From: Streptomyces sp. JB150
GTDB taxonomy: Bacteria; Actinomycetota; Actinomycetes; Streptomycetales; Streptomycetaceae
Assembly: GCF_011193355.1 (NCBI RefSeq)
Contig: NZ_CP049780.1
Coordinates: forward strand, 755,686 to 819,685
Length of the DNA: 64,000 bases
Direction of reading: 5' to 3'
In this document: positions 1-9,368 of the stretch, one piece after another
How the letters are laid out: every line of letters starts with the position of its first letter
Position numbering within the stretch: position 1 is the first letter of the stretch
Made by a program: the position numbers and the translations under genes
Notes under the pieces: model-generated
Databases searched by the model: none
What the model was told of the DNA's origin: nothing
Seen by the model: the letters and a program-made list of their open reading frames with translations, nothing else

Positions 1-3000
1 TGCGCGGTCTCCTCGGCGTGCTCGGGCAGACCACGGCAGGCCGGCAGCACGGTCTCCGGAGCGCCCTTGACCTCGAAGACCCGCACACCGTCCGCGGCGT
101 ACCCCACCGCGCCCGCGTAGCCGCGCCCCGCCTCGAAGGGCCGGGCCTCGGTCTGCGTCCACTCGGGGTCGCGGCCGGCCGCGTCCAGCACGGCCTCGTC
201 GGTGGCGTGCACGACCTTCTCGCCGCCGTTGGGCTGCGGGCAGGCCCGTACGGCGATCCGCAGCACCTCGGAGTCGCGCGCCTCGCCGAGTCCGCGGACC
301 GTGCCGTCGGCCTCGGCGACCCGGACCAGGCGCAGCTTGTTCTCCGTGAGCGTGCCGGTCTTGTCGAAGCAGATGGTGTCCATCCGGCCCAGCGCCTCCA
401 GGGTGCGCGGGGCGCGCACCAGGACGCCGCGCCGGCTCAGCCGCCGGGCCGCAGCGAGCTGGCCCACCGTCGCCACCAGGGGCAGGCCCTCGGGGACGGC
501 GGCCACCGCGACGGCCACGCCGCCGCTGACCGCCTCGCGGATGGGGGTGCCGCGCAGCAGCGACAGCCCGGTCACGGCGGCGCCGCCCGCCATCGTCCAC
601 GGCAGCGCCTGGCTGGTGAGTTCCTGCAGCCGGGCCTGCACGCCGCCGGCCGCGGGGGTGCGCGCGGCGAGGTGGACGGCGCGGGCGGCCTCGGTGCGCT
701 CGCCGGTCTCCACGACGACGGCCCGCGCGTGTCCGGCCACCACGGTGGTGCCCTCGAAGACCATGCAGCGGCGGTCGGCGACGGCAGCGCTGGGGGTGGG
801 TTCCACCTGCTTGTCGACCGGCAGCGACTCGCCGGTCAGCGCGGACTCGTCGACCTCCAGGCCGTCCTCCCACAGCAGGCGGGCGTCGGCGGGCACGACG
901 TCGTCGGCGTTCAGCTCGATCACGTCGCCGGGCACCAGGCGGGAGGCGTCGACGGTGCGCGGGCCCGGCCGCCGCCGGTCACGCCGCCGTCCGGGGGGAC
1001 CGGCCCAGCCGTCGTCGCTGATCCGCGCCTTCTGCTTCTGTTCGGCGACCAGTCCGGACAGCGCCCGCTCGGCCCGCAGCCGCTGCAGGCCGCCGACCAG
1101 GGCGTTGAGGTCGAGCGCGCCGACGACGAGCAAGGCGTCCGCGACGGAGCCGAGGATCGCCGACGCCGCCGACCCGACCGCGAGCACCGGAGTGAGCGGG
1201 TCGTCCAGCTCGTTGCGCACGGCGCGGGCGAGCTGGAACGTCCAGCGCGCCGGGGCCATGGCCGGCTTGCGGCCGACGGTGGTGACCGTCGCGCGCACCC
1301 GGTCCACGGTCTGCTCCAGAACGCTCTCCTCAACCTCCAGCCGGTCGGCCAGCCGGGCCCGCACGGAGCGGGAGTCCAGGGCGTGCCAGGCCACCCGGGG
1401 CTGGGGGTGCGGGGAGCGGGTCAGCGCCACAGCGAGGCCCGCGCGCACCCCGCCGAGCAGGGCCGTGGCGGCGGCCGCGTCGACAGGGACGTGACGCAGT
1501 CCGGGCAGCCACGGGTTGGTCTGCCGCCGGGCCTCGCCGACGGCCACGAGCAGCCCGGACAGGGCGGCGCCCGACCGGGCGAGGATCTGCGACCGGCGCC
1601 CGACCCCGCGGGCGGCGGGCACGGCGACGAGCAGCCGCCACACGTCGGACAGCCCGTCCGGGGTGAGGACGTCGGCGCCCCACGCGACGGCCGCGTCGCG
1701 GTCGGCGAGCCCGACGGCCAGGTCACCGGCGAACAAGGCCTCCAGGACCTCGGTGTCGTCGGCGGAGGCGGGCCGGGCCACGGTGATCACACAGCCGTCG
1801 TCCTGGCGCAGCCGCTCCACCGACTCGGCGGGCGGCCGCCCGGCGGGCACGATGTGGTCGGCGAGGCCGACGAAGTCGGTGAGGGCGGGGTCGTCACCGA
1901 CGACGACGCGCAGTTTCGCGCGGCGGGCCGCGTCGAGGACGGGCTCGGCCCACGGGTCGGCCTCGCCGTCGGCAGTGCGCAGCGCGCTGGGGTGCAGGAA
2001 AATCGTCCCGGCCGTCTCCAGGCGGCGCAGCCGCTGCTGGTCGCGGACCAGGACGCCGGTGCGGGCGAGGGCGCAGCTGAGGGCGGCGTGGAAGGCGGCG
2101 GGGCCGTAGCGGGCGGCCTTGGGGGAACCGGCGAGCACCGCCTCGGCGGCCTCGGACGCGGAGTGTTTGACCAGCAGGGTCGCGAGGGCGCCCACCAGGC
2201 TGCCGGACTCGGCGTGTACGGCGTACTCCTGGGCCGGGGTCCGGCGCAGCGGCGGACGGGGGAACCGGTCCATGGCCACGCCGGTGCGGTGGGGTACGCA
2301 CAGCCGGTCGTGGACGGCGTCGAAGGCGGCCGCGCGGGCCAGTGTCTCGGCCAGTCCGCAGGTGCGCAGCGAGCCGTCGAGCACCAGGGCGACGGGGTTC
2401 TGGCCGGCGCCGTGGACGGCCGCGTTGACGGCGGCCAGCACGAGGTCGGCGCGGGAGTCGCCCAGCCGTCCGCGCAGCCAGGAGCGGAACCGGGGGTGCT
2501 CACGCAGCAGGGTGTTGCCCGCCGAGACGAACTTGGGCGAGGGCGGCAGGCGCAGCGCGGAGGCGGCGAGCGCGGCGCCGATGCCGAGCGCGTCCACGCC
2601 CAGCGCGGCCACCGCGGTGCGCACCCCGATCGGGTCGCCGGGGTGGGCGAACTCCTCCACGGACTCGTCGTCGGGGGCGAGTCCGTGCCGTTCGGCGAGT
2701 TCGCTCGCCTTCTCGAGCACCGAGTCGGCGACGGCGGCCTCGGTCGCGGCCACGACGAGGCGGGACAGGCCGCCGTCCCAGTACGCGTAGGCGACGTCGG
2801 GCCGCTCCATCAGGGCGGCCGCGACCCGCCGGGCGGCGTGGGCCGCCTCGCCGGCCTCGCGCTTCCCGTCCGTCGTGACGGCCCGCAGCGCGAGGTGGGC
2901 GCGCCGTCCGGAGCGCCAGTCACGCCTCTGTCCGGGCAGTGCCGCGGTCCGCGCCACCCGCGCGACCCGCACGGCGGAGTCCGCGCCGCGCACTCCCGCG

Positions 3001-3125
3001 CGCGCCGTTCCGGCCGCCGCCGCGGCGGCCAGACCGACGGCGGGCGCGGTTCCGCGCGTCAGCAGCCGGGGCCCCGCCAGCAGGGCTCCGGAGACAGCCG
3101 ACACCGGCCCCGTCAGCAACCCCAT
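1..3125 (-). CDS. Cation-translocating P-type ATPase, partial (C-terminus outside window)
   Basis: An integral membrane pump that would move a cation using ATP through a phospho-aspartate intermediate. About 1041 residues are present and the gene runs off the left edge. The phosphorylation motif DKTGT is read on the minus strand at 351-365 (Asp about residue 921). The actuator TGES lies near 826-840, and a PEGLP segment precedes DKTGT, as in transport helix 4. The roughly 650 residues before the catalytic core are unusually long and poorly conserved, which resembles the large CtpI-type actinobacterial pumps. The ATG at 3123-3125 begins MGLLTGP. The ion cannot be deduced from what is visible. 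The long plus-strand frame opposite it is a shadow. Confidence 0.9.
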   Translation of the reverse strand, partial: MGLLTGPVSAVSGALLAGPRLLTRGTAPAVGLAAAAAAGTARAGVRGADSAVRVARVARTAALPGQRRDWRSGRRAHLALRAVTTDGKREAGEAAHAARRVAAALMERPDVAYAYWDGGLSRLVVAATEAAVADSVLEKASELAERHGLAPDDESVEEFAHPGDPIGVRTAVAALGVDALGIGAALAASALRLPPSPKFVSAGNTLLREHPRFRSWLRGRLGDSRADLVLAAVNAAVHGAGQNPVALVLDGSLRTCGLAETLARAAAFDAVHDRLCVPHRTGVAMDRFPRPPLRRTPAQEYAVHAESGSLVGALATLLVKHSASEAAEAVLAGSPKAARYGPAAFHAALSCALARTGVLVRDQQRLRRLETAGTIFLHPSALRTADGEADPWAEPVLDAARRAKLRVVVGDDPALTDFVGLADHIVPAGRPPAESVERLRQDDGCVITVARPASADDTEVLEALFAGDLAVGLADRDAAVAWGADVLTPDGLSDVWRLLVAVPAARGVGRRSQILARSGAALSGLLVAVGEARRQTNPWLPGLRHVPVDAAAATALLGGVRAGLAVALTRSPHPQPRVAWHALDSRSVRARLADRLEVEESVLEQTVDRVRATVTTVGRKPAMAPARWTFQLARAVRNELDDPLTPVLAVGSAASAILGSVADALLVVGALDLNALVGGLQRLRAERALSGLVAEQKQKARISDDGWAGPPGRRRDRRRPGPRTVDASRLVPGDVIELNADDVVPADARLLWEDGLEVDESALTGESLPVDKQVEPTPSAAVADRRCMVFEGTTVVAGHARAVVVETGERTEAARAVHLAARTPAAGGVQARLQELTSQALPWTMAGGAAVTGLSLLRGTPIREAVSGGVAVAVAAVPEGLPLVATVGQLAAARRLSRRGVLVRAPRTLEALGRMDTICFDKTGTLTENKLRLVRVAEADGTVRGLGEARDSEVLRIAVRACPQPNGGEKVVHATDEAVLDAAGRDPEWTQTEARPFEAGRGYAGAVGYAADGVRVFEVKGAPETVLPACRGLPEHAEETA

Positions 3126-3276
3126 CGCACATCCTCGGTTCGCGTTCGACTGTTCTCGGTTCTCGGCTCTTGCGGGTCTCTACTCGTTTTGCGGTCTTTT
3201 ACGACTTTATGCCGATTGCGGCCCGTTGATAACTCCTCACGCCCATTACCGGGGTTCGACTTGCCGGTGGTGGGGC
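3126..3276. promoter_or_regulatory. AT-richer leader upstream of the P-type ATPase
   Basis: This 151-base gap between two minus-strand genes contains the most AT-rich stretch locally (about 3165-3240, with tcttttacgactttatg). That contrasts with the surrounding DNA and suggests a promoter for the ATPase. I cannot assign -10/-35 boxes with confidence. Confidence 0.35.
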
Positions 3277-3870
3277 TCAGCCGGAGGTCCCGGTGTGCCG
3301 CCGGGCCGCCGTGCGCCGGTGGGCGGTCGCCGCCTTGATGGTCGTCGTGCCGGTCCCGTGCACCGTCCTGGTCCGCGTCCCGGAGACCGTCGTACGGCCC
3401 GGGGAGGCCGTCGTACGAGCACCGGACGCCGCTGCGGGCATGCGGGACGCCGCGGCGGACATGCCGGATTCCGTGGCGGGATCGCCGGAGGACGCGTCGC
3501 TCCGGCCCGGCCCCATGGACATGGACGCCGCGTCGCCTTCGGACGCCGCGCCGCCTCCGGGCGACGTCGCCCGGGAGGCGTCATCGGGGCCCTGTTCCCG
3601 TTCCCGCTCCTGGCCGGGCCTGGGCTGCGTCAGCCAGGCCACGGCCGCGCCCGCGATCGCCACGGGCCATTCCACGACGCCCGCGGCGCCGAGCACCCCG
3701 GCTCCCGTGTAGACCGCGATCCGGCGCCCGCGCGGGGACACGATCCCGACCGCGTCCAGGGTGCCCTCGGCCGCCTTGCTCACCTTGTCCATGCCGGGCA
3801 TCCGGCGCAACGCGGAACCGGTGAACCGCACCGGCCGCGTGATGACGGACGACGGCTTCAGCCGTGTCAT
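3277..3870 (-). CDS. Hypothetical membrane-anchored protein next to P-type ATPase
   Basis: A 197-residue protein I do not recognise. It has a basic N-terminus, then a hydrophobic stretch at about residues 51-80 that could form a membrane hairpin, and then a long Ala/Ser/Thr/Gly-rich, low-complexity tail from about residue 85 that is probably disordered. The ATG at 3868-3870 was chosen because it is preceded by a strong GGAGG at good spacing; the open frame extends further upstream without a ribosome site. It lies upstream of the ATPase on the same strand, so the two may be cotranscribed and the protein may accompany the pump, but nothing in the sequence proves this. Confidence 0.7.
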   Translation of the reverse strand: MTRLKPSSVITRPVRFTGSALRRMPGMDKVSKAAEGTLDAVGIVSPRGRRIAVYTGAGVLGAAGVVEWPVAIAGAAVAWLTQPRPGQEREREQGPDDASRATSPGGGAASEGDAASMSMGPGRSDASSGDPATESGMSAAASRMPAAASGARTTASPGRTTVSGTRTRTVHGTGTTTIKAATAHRRTAARRHTGTSG

Positions 3871-4014
3871 GACGCTCCCCGCCTCCCTGCAGATGGCCTC
3901 TGTGCACGGGCCCGAGTTCCCAGAAAACCACCTCGTCACCCGCGGGAGGCGGGGGAAACACGAGTGGCCGGGGGACGCTGCCCCCGGCCACCGCGCGGCT
4001 TGCGCCGGCCGCAC

Positions 4015-5346
4015 TCAGCCGGTCGCGCAGGCCGTCCCGTTGAGCGTGAAGGCGCCCGGGGACGCGCTGTTGCCGGTGTGGCTCGCCTGGTAGCCGATGC
4101 TCACGCTCGCGCCGGGCGCAAGAGTGGCGTTGTACGCGGCGTTCGTCGCGGTCACCGCGCCGGAGGCCGGTGCGTACGTGGCGCCCCAGCCTCCCGTGAT
4201 GGTCTGGCCGCCCGGCAGGGTGAAGCCCAGCTTCCAGCCGTTGATCGCCGTGCTGCCGGTGTTGGTGATCGTCACGGAGGCGGTGAGACCGGTGTTCCAG
4301 GCGCTGGTGGTCGCCTTCACCTTGCAGCCGGACGGCTGGGGCTGCGGCGCGGGGCCCTGGCCGTCGAGGCCGAAGAAGGTGAGCACGCGGGCGCCCATGG
4401 TGCCGTAGGCGTAGAGGTTGTGGCCGACGCCCTGGAGGCTGATCGCCTCCACGGGGGCCCGGTCACCGGCGGCGCCGTAGCGGGTGCGGGTCCAGCCGGT
4501 GGCGGGGGTGTCGGTGGACGCCGGCGTCTGGCTCACACCCAGGACGTTCGTCCACTGCTTGATCTCCTCGCCGAAGTTCGGGTAGCGGAGCACGTCGTCC
4601 TCGGTGCCGTGCCACAGCTGCATCCGGGGGCGCGGGCCGGTGTAGCCGGGGTAGGCGCCGCGGACCAGGTCGCCCCACTGCTGCGGGGTGCGTGTCACCG
4701 TGCCGTTCGCGCAGGCGCTGTTCCACTCGGAGCCGTCGGTGGTGGCGAAGCAGCCGAAGGGGACCCCGGCGAAGGCGGCGCCGGCGGCGAACACGTCGGG
4801 GTACACGCCCAGCAGGACGTTGGTCATCATCGCGCCGGAGGAGATGCCGGTGGCGAAGACCCGCTTCGGGTCGGCGTCGTAGGTGGCGAGCACCCAGTCG
4901 ACCATCGACTTGATGCCGACCGGGTCGCTGCCGCCGCCGCGGCGCAGGGCCTGCGGCGAGGAGACGTCGAAGCACTTGCTGGACCGGGTGACCGACGGGT
5001 AGACGACGATGAAGCCGTAGCGGTCGGCGAGCGAGGCGTACTCGGTGCCGCTGTACATGGCCGGCCCCGAGCCGGTGCAGTAGTGGACGGCCACGAGGAC
5101 CGCCGGGTTCGGGGTGACGCTCTCGGGGACGTACAGGTACATCTGCAGGTTGCTGGGGTTCGCGCCGAAGCCGGTGACCTCGGTCAGGGTGGCGGTCGGC
5201 GCGGCATGCTCGCGCGCGGCTCCCTCGCGGGCGGCGGCCGGGGGCGCGGCGAACAGCAGCGCGGCCAGCAGCGGCACCAGCGCGCAGAGCGCGACGAGTA
5301 CCGGGGGCAGGGGTCTCCTCGCGGTGTTGCCGGGGGTGGCGGACAC
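4015..5346 (-). CDS. Secreted CE1/PHB-depolymerase-type esterase with C-terminal CBM2
   Basis: A 443-residue secreted hydrolase. The GTG start at 5344-5346 follows a GAAGGGA ribosome site. A signal peptide (basic Arg-Arg, then a long Leu/Ala stretch ending near AAPPAAA) occupies about residues 1-42. The alpha/beta-hydrolase core has the nucleophile elbow GISSG with Ser169, and a later GVGHN supplies the likely catalytic His. A proline-rich linker leads to a family 2 carbohydrate-binding module at about 345-443 with the usual W-N-T-G and N-G-W-K signatures. The family includes acetylxylan and feruloyl esterases, so a role in hemicellulose de-esterification is likely; the exact substrate is inferred. 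A CebR-like palindrome lies 52 bases upstream. Confidence 0.9.
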   Translation of the reverse strand: MSATPGNTARRPLPPVLVALCALVPLLAALLFAAPPAAAREGAAREHAAPTATLTEVTGFGANPSNLQMYLYVPESVTPNPAVLVAVHYCTGSGPAMYSGTEYASLADRYGFIVVYPSVTRSSKCFDVSSPQALRRGGGSDPVGIKSMVDWVLATYDADPKRVFATGISSGAMMTNVLLGVYPDVFAAGAAFAGVPFGCFATTDGSEWNSACANGTVTRTPQQWGDLVRGAYPGYTGPRPRMQLWHGTEDDVLRYPNFGEEIKQWTNVLGVSQTPASTDTPATGWTRTRYGAAGDRAPVEAISLQGVGHNLYAYGTMGARVLTFFGLDGQGPAPQPQPSGCKVKATTSAWNTGLTASVTITNTGSTAINGWKLGFTLPGGQTITGGWGATYAPASGAVTATNAAYNATLAPGASVSIGYQASHTGNSASPGAFTLNGTACATG

Positions 5347-5397
5347 GTGGTCGTCCCTTCGTGATCGCGGCTCGGGTGATCGTGAACGGTAAGTGGG

Positions 5398-5411
5398 TGG
5401 AAGCGCTCCCA
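5398..5411. promoter_or_regulatory. CebR-like operator upstream of esterase
   Basis: TGGAAGCGCTCCCA matches 13 of 14 bases of the palindrome TGGGAGCGCTCCCA, known as the binding site of the cellobiose-sensing LacI-family repressor CebR in Streptomyces. Its place just upstream of a CBM2 esterase fits cellulose or hemicellulose induction. Confidence 0.65.
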
Positions 5412-5491
5412 CACCGTCAACACGGACGCCGCCGCACGGGAGTTCACCCCGAGCGGGAGTGGCGGAATATGTTCTGCGCGAGGCGTTGACC

Positions 5492-5505
5492 AGAAAGCGC
5501 TTGCC
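5492..5505. promoter_or_regulatory. LacI/GalR-type operator candidate upstream of pectate lyase
   Basis: AGAAAGCGCTTGCC carries the central AAGCGCTT palindrome typical of LacI/GalR-family operators. It differs in its flanks from the CebR-like box 90 bases away, so a different regulator may act on the pectate lyase promoter. Confidence 0.4.
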
Positions 5506-5655
5506 CTTTACGGTCCGTTCAAGAGCGTGACCGATCGGCGCCTGAAGGAGCCGAAAAAGTCACGTGGAACCACGCATTGCGTTTACATGGGCAGCCATCG
5601 TTCATGTAGGCGAACGGGCTACGACCATTCCGCCCCCCACAGAAGGAATCGGGAC

Positions 5656-6447
5656 ATGGCATCTGTGACACCCCCGCGCACCCGCCGTCGGCGCGCGCTG
5701 ACCGGCGCGCTGGCCACCCTCGGCGTCTCGGTTGGCATGATCATGACTACCGGGACTCCGTCGGCGAGCGCCGCCACTTGGCCCACCCCCACCAGCAGCC
5801 AGGCGGTGAGCGCCACCATCACCCTGAACGCCTCGAAGGACTACGGGATGCAGCGCCTGTACGGCAGCGGCGCCCTGGGCGGAGGCGACCAGTCGGAGGA
5901 CCAGCAGCCGATCCTGAAGCTGGCCGACGGGGTCACGCTGAAGAACGTCATCATCGGCGCCCCCGGCGCCGACGGCATCCACTGTATGGGCAGCTGCACG
6001 CTGCAGAACGTGTGGTGGGAGGACGTCGGCGAGGACGCCGCCACCTTCCGCGGCGGCACCGGCGCGACGTACCACGTCATCGGCGGCGGCGCGAAGAAGG
6101 CGGCCGACAAGGTCTTCCAGCACAACGGCGGCGGCACGGTGAACATCTCCAACTTCGCCGTGCAGGAGTTCAAGACGCTCTACCGGTCCTGCGGCGACTG
6201 CTCCACGCAGTACACCCGCAAGGTCAACCTCAACACCATCGAGGTGACCGGGACGGGCAGCACCGCGCGGCTCGTCGGCATCAACGTCAACCGCAACGAC
6301 GTGGCGACGCTGCGGAACATCACGATCCTGAACGACGCGAGCCGCAAGGTCGTCCCGTGCCAGAAGTACAACAACAACACGGCGGTGGGCGTCGGCCCCG
6401 ACAGCACCAACTGCCTGTACTCCGCCTCGGACATCGTCTACCGCTAG
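5656..6447 (+). CDS. Secreted pectate lyase, polysaccharide lyase family 3
   Basis: A 263-residue extracellular enzyme that cleaves polygalacturonate by beta-elimination, with calcium as the family's usual cofactor. The signal peptide (residues about 1-35) has an Arg-rich start, a hydrophobic core and a SASA cleavage region. The mature part shows the PL3 parallel beta-helix pattern: an initial D-G-V-T-L-K-N-V-I-I-G rung, GADGIHC, WWEDVGEDAATF and the Cys-rich RSCGDC segment. Length is normal for PL3. ATG at 5656 follows GAAGGAATC. It is divergent from the CE1-type esterase, so the two look like a small plant-cell-wall degradation locus. A perfect terminator follows. Confidence 0.93.
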   Translation: MASVTPPRTRRRRALTGALATLGVSVGMIMTTGTPSASAATWPTPTSSQAVSATITLNASKDYGMQRLYGSGALGGGDQSEDQQPILKLADGVTLKNVIIGAPGADGIHCMGSCTLQNVWWEDVGEDAATFRGGTGATYHVIGGGAKKAADKVFQHNGGGTVNISNFAVQEFKTLYRSCGDCSTQYTRKVNLNTIEVTGTGSTARLVGINVNRNDVATLRNITILNDASRKVVPCQKYNNNTAVGVGPDSTNCLYSASDIVYR

Positions 6448-6490
6448 GTGTGACGTCCACGGTCACCTCACGGTGATCCCGCGATGACCC

Positions 6491-6529
6491 GGCCGTACGA
6501 GGCGTCCCCGCACGACGCCTCGTACGGCC
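6491..6529 (+). terminator. Strong hairpin terminator after pectate lyase
   Basis: Perfect 15-base stem: 6491-6505 pairs with 6515-6529 around a 9-base loop. It closes the pectate lyase transcript. Confidence 0.8.
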
Positions 6530-6559
6530 GTCACGCGGTCCGGGGCGGGTACCGTCCGG

Positions 6560-6790
6560 TCAGCGGGGCTCCACGCGCGCGTGCACCTGCTCCGCCAGCT
6601 CCCGCCGGTAGTCCGCGTAGGCGGCGCGCAGTTCGGCGCCCGGCCAGTCGTCGGGGAGCAGCGGGCCGGGCAGCACGGGGTCGGCCACCAGATGCCGTAC
6701 GACGGCGGCGAAGGCGGTGAGCCGGCCGGCCGGTCCGGGGGCGTCGGCGACCCGGTCGAGGATCGCGTCGGCCGATGTCGACGCGATCCT
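6560..6790 (-). pseudogene. Remnant of a PaaX-family regulator (C-terminal part only)
   Basis: The minus strand encodes a segment with ADPVLPGPLLPDDWPG followed by LRAAYADYRRELAEQV and a stop at 6560. This is the hallmark C-terminal end of PaaX-like repressors (DP-x-LP-x-x-LLP-x-DWPG). The winged-helix N-terminus and middle domain are absent. Homology stops at a perfect fold-back palindrome at 6751-6798, so the gene was probably cut by a rearrangement. It is not expected to make a working regulator. Confidence 0.6.
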
Positions 6791-6798
6791 CGACCGGG
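6751..6798. repeat. Perfect 20-bp inverted repeat with 8-base spacer
   Basis: Left arm 6751-6770 (CCCGGTCGAGGATCGCGTCG) is repeated as its exact reverse complement at 6779-6798; the spacer is 6771-6778. The left arm is part of the PaaX remnant's coding sequence and the right arm begins the next broken gene, so it marks a junction rather than a normal terminator. Confidence 0.85.
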
Positions 6799-8014
6799 CG
6801 CTTCCTGAGGGCTGCTGACCGCTGCGCACCCTGCACAGTGCGCGCCACGGCCGCGCGGAGGACCGGATCGTCCTGCTCGCCGGGCAGTCGACCAGCCCGG
6901 ACGCGGTCGACCGGTGCAACGCGGTGTGGATGTCCCTGGGTCTGTTCCGCTTCCGGCCGGCCGACTACTCCCGCCCGGCGGCGCTCATCGGGGAGCGACT
7001 GGCCGGGGCGACGACCGGTTGCGCGACGCGGCGGTGGCCGGCTGGAGGAGCTGTTCGGCCTGGCCGTCCCGGCCGCGGACGCGCTCGCCGCGCTGGTGTC
7101 CTCGCGCCCCGAGCTGTGCGTACAGCGCTGGGAGCACGGGCCGCCGACCCTGGGCGATCCGCTCAGGGTCGGCGGCCAGGACAGGGGATGCGCGGGCCGT
7201 TCCGCTGCTCGCCGGGGCCGGTGTGCGTACGGCACCCCGTCGGCCGTCGTCCCCCTGGGTCCGGCCGGCGCCCCGCTCGCGCCGGTGCTGCGGCGCCGGC
7301 TCGCCGAGTCCCCGCTCGACGTGCCGGAGCCGGTGAGCCGCATCGCGTGGCCGCTCACAGCGCTGCGCGCACCGGCCGGCGCGGACGAAGTGCCCGTGGT
7401 GTCGCGGCGGCTGAGGCGACCGCACGACGGCTCGTACCCGGCCGCCGGCACGCTCGTCCCGCACGCGGTGCGGCCCCTCGGCGCGTTCGGACCGGCCGTC
7501 CGTGAGGCCGCCCCGCTGATCCGGCGGCTGCTGGACCTCGACGAGGACGCGGTGGCCACCGCCGAGGCGTGCCGGGAGGTGGAGCGGGAGCCGGAGAGGT
7601 GCTGCCGGGGCTGCTGCGCGAGCTGGAGCGGGGCGGCCGCGCGGCGGCCGAGGCCCTGGGGCGGCTGGGGCCGAGCGCCTCCCTCGGTGTCCGCGCTGCG
7701 GGGCCTGACGGACTTCGGGGGGTTCGGGGAGCGCACGGCCGCCCGTGTGCGCGCTCGCCCGGATCACCGGGGACGTCATCCCCGTCGCACCCGTCCTGCG
7801 CGCCGCCTGGGAAGAGAACCCGCACACTCGCCCGCCGACCGCCGACTGTCTCGCCGCGCCGGACGGCGCCGCCGCCGCGCCGCTGCGGGACCTGGCGGTG
7901 ACGGAACTGGCCACGCGCCACCGGTACACGGCGCGGACGGGCGGCTACGGCAGCCATGACGTGCCCGGCGACGAGGAGCTGCTGCGGGTGTGCCGCGAGG
8001 TGGCGGCCCGGTAG
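6799..8014 (+). pseudogene. Decayed gene for a HEAT-like repeat protein
   Basis: Recognisable protein segments appear in order but in different plus-strand frames, so several frameshifts are needed. They include RIVLLAGQSTSPDAVDRCN near 6866, LEELFGLAVPAADALAALV near 7040, ISR/IAWPLTALRAPAGADE near 7340, AVREAAPLIRRLLDLDEDA near 7498, LPGLLRELERGGRAAAEALG near 7600, and a last intact stretch from 7745 ending with YTARTGGYGSHDVPGDEEL at the TAG at 8012-8014. The helical Leu/Ala repeats and the G-G-Y-G-S-H-D tail resemble large Streptomyces HEAT-repeat proteins. No single frame covers it, so I call it a pseudogene; sequencing error could explain some but hardly all shifts. Confidence 0.6.
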
Positions 8015-8176
8015 CCGCCCGGCCCGGCCGACTGAGCCAAGCCCAGCCCAATAGTGCCCGACCCGGTCCGGAGACACCGCCGTGACCTGCGGCGACGGCG
8101 TTCCGAGGGGTGACTGTCAGTGGTGGGGTGCAGACTGGCCGGTGTCTGGGACAAAGACGTCGCGGAGGTGATCGGC

Positions 8177-9265
8177 ATGACCGAGGTACTGCTGGCCGTG
8201 GGCACGCGCAAGGGCCTGTTCATCGGGCGCCGGCGGGGTGGTGGCGCGTGGGAGTTCGACGAGAGCCCCTACTTCAACGCGCAGGCCGTGTACTCGGTCG
8301 CCATCGACACCCGCGGCTCCGCCCCGCGCCTGCTGGCCGGCGGGGACAGCGCGCACTGGGGTCCGTCCGTCTTCCACTCCGACGACCTCGGCCGCACCTG
8401 GACCGAGCCCGCCCGGCCGGCCGTGAAGTTCCCGCAGGACACAAAGGCTTCGCTGGAGCGGGTGTGGCAGCTGCACCCGGCGGCGGCGGAGCCGGACGTG
8501 GTGTACGCGGGCACGGAACCGGCCGCGCTGTACCGCTCGGAGGACCGCGGCGAGAGCTTCGCCCTCGTCCGTCCCCTGTGGGAGCACCCGACGCGCTCGC
8601 GGTGGATGCCGGGCGGCGGCGGGGAGGGCCTGCACACCGTCCTCACCGACCACCGCGACCCGCGGTCGGTGACGGTGGCCGTGTCGGCGGCCGGCGTGTT
8701 CCGCACCGGCGACGGCGGCGCGAGCTGGGCCCCGTCCAACTCCGGTGTCTCCGCGGTGTTCCTGCCCGATCCGGACCCGGAGTTCGGCCAGTGCGTGCAC
8801 AAGATCGCGCGGGACGCGGTCACCCCGGACCGGCTGTATCTCCAGAACCACTGGGGGGTGTACAGAAGCGACGACGCGGGCGCGCACTGGACCGACATCG
8901 GCGAGGGTCTGCCGTCCACGTTCGGCTTCGCCGTCGCGACCCATCCGCGCCGCGGGGACACGGCGTACGTCTTCCCGATCGCCGCGGACTCCGACCGCGT
9001 GCCCGCCGGCCGCCGCTGCCGGGTGTTCCGCACGGCCGACGCGGGCAAGACCTGGGAGCCGCTGACGGCGGGTCTGCCGCAGGGTGACCACTACGGCACG
9101 GTGCTGCGCGACGCGATGTGCACGGACGACGCCGACCCGGCGGGCGTCTACTTCGGCAACCGCAACGGCGAGGTGTACGCGTCGGCCGACGACGGCGACA
9201 GCTGGCGGCAGTTGGCCGCGCACCTGCCGGACGTGCTGTGCGTGCGGGCCGCGGTGGTCGGATGA
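8177..9265 (+). CDS. BNR/Asp-box beta-propeller protein (sialidase-fold, exo-alpha-sialidase-like)
   Basis: A 362-residue soluble beta-propeller. At least six Asp-box motifs (S-x-D-x-G-x-x-W/F) are visible: [40 protein letters not shown] and SADDGDSW, spaced roughly one per blade. There is no signal peptide, so it is likely cytoplasmic; the catalytic Arg triad of true sialidases cannot be confirmed. Start ATG 8177 follows GGAGGTGATC. Its function is unknown. It stands alone ahead of the glycosylase gene. Confidence 0.8.
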   Translation: MTEVLLAVGTRKGLFIGRRRGGGAWEFDESPYFNAQAVYSVAIDTRGSAPRLLAGGDSAHWGPSVFHSDDLGRTWTEPARPAVKFPQDTKASLERVWQLHPAAAEPDVVYAGTEPAALYRSEDRGESFALVRPLWEHPTRSRWMPGGGGEGLHTVLTDHRDPRSVTVAVSAAGVFRTGDGGASWAPSNSGVSAVFLPDPDPEFGQCVHKIARDAVTPDRLYLQNHWGVYRSDDAGAHWTDIGEGLPSTFGFAVATHPRRGDTAYVFPIAADSDRVPAGRRCRVFRTADAGKTWEPLTAGLPQGDHYGTVLRDAMCTDDADPAGVYFGNRNGEVYASADDGDSWRQLAAHLPDVLCVRAAVVG

Positions 9266-9368
9266 GGCGGGGCGGACCGTCCCGGGGGTGCCGCGGGCTG
9301 CGGTCCATGGCGCCGGGCGTCGGCCACCGGTTGATCGCCGTGTGGCGTACGGCAGTAGGGTGACGCCC

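Noticed and set aside
18..3338. 1106-codon plus-strand open frame
   Set aside because: It is antisense to the P-type ATPase, whose minus frame holds DKTGT and TGES; its own translation is Gly/Arg/Pro-rich without any domain, a typical high-GC shadow.
4097..4408. Plus-strand open frame opposite the CBM2 domain
   Set aside because: Antisense shadow of the esterase; no ribosome site and no domain.
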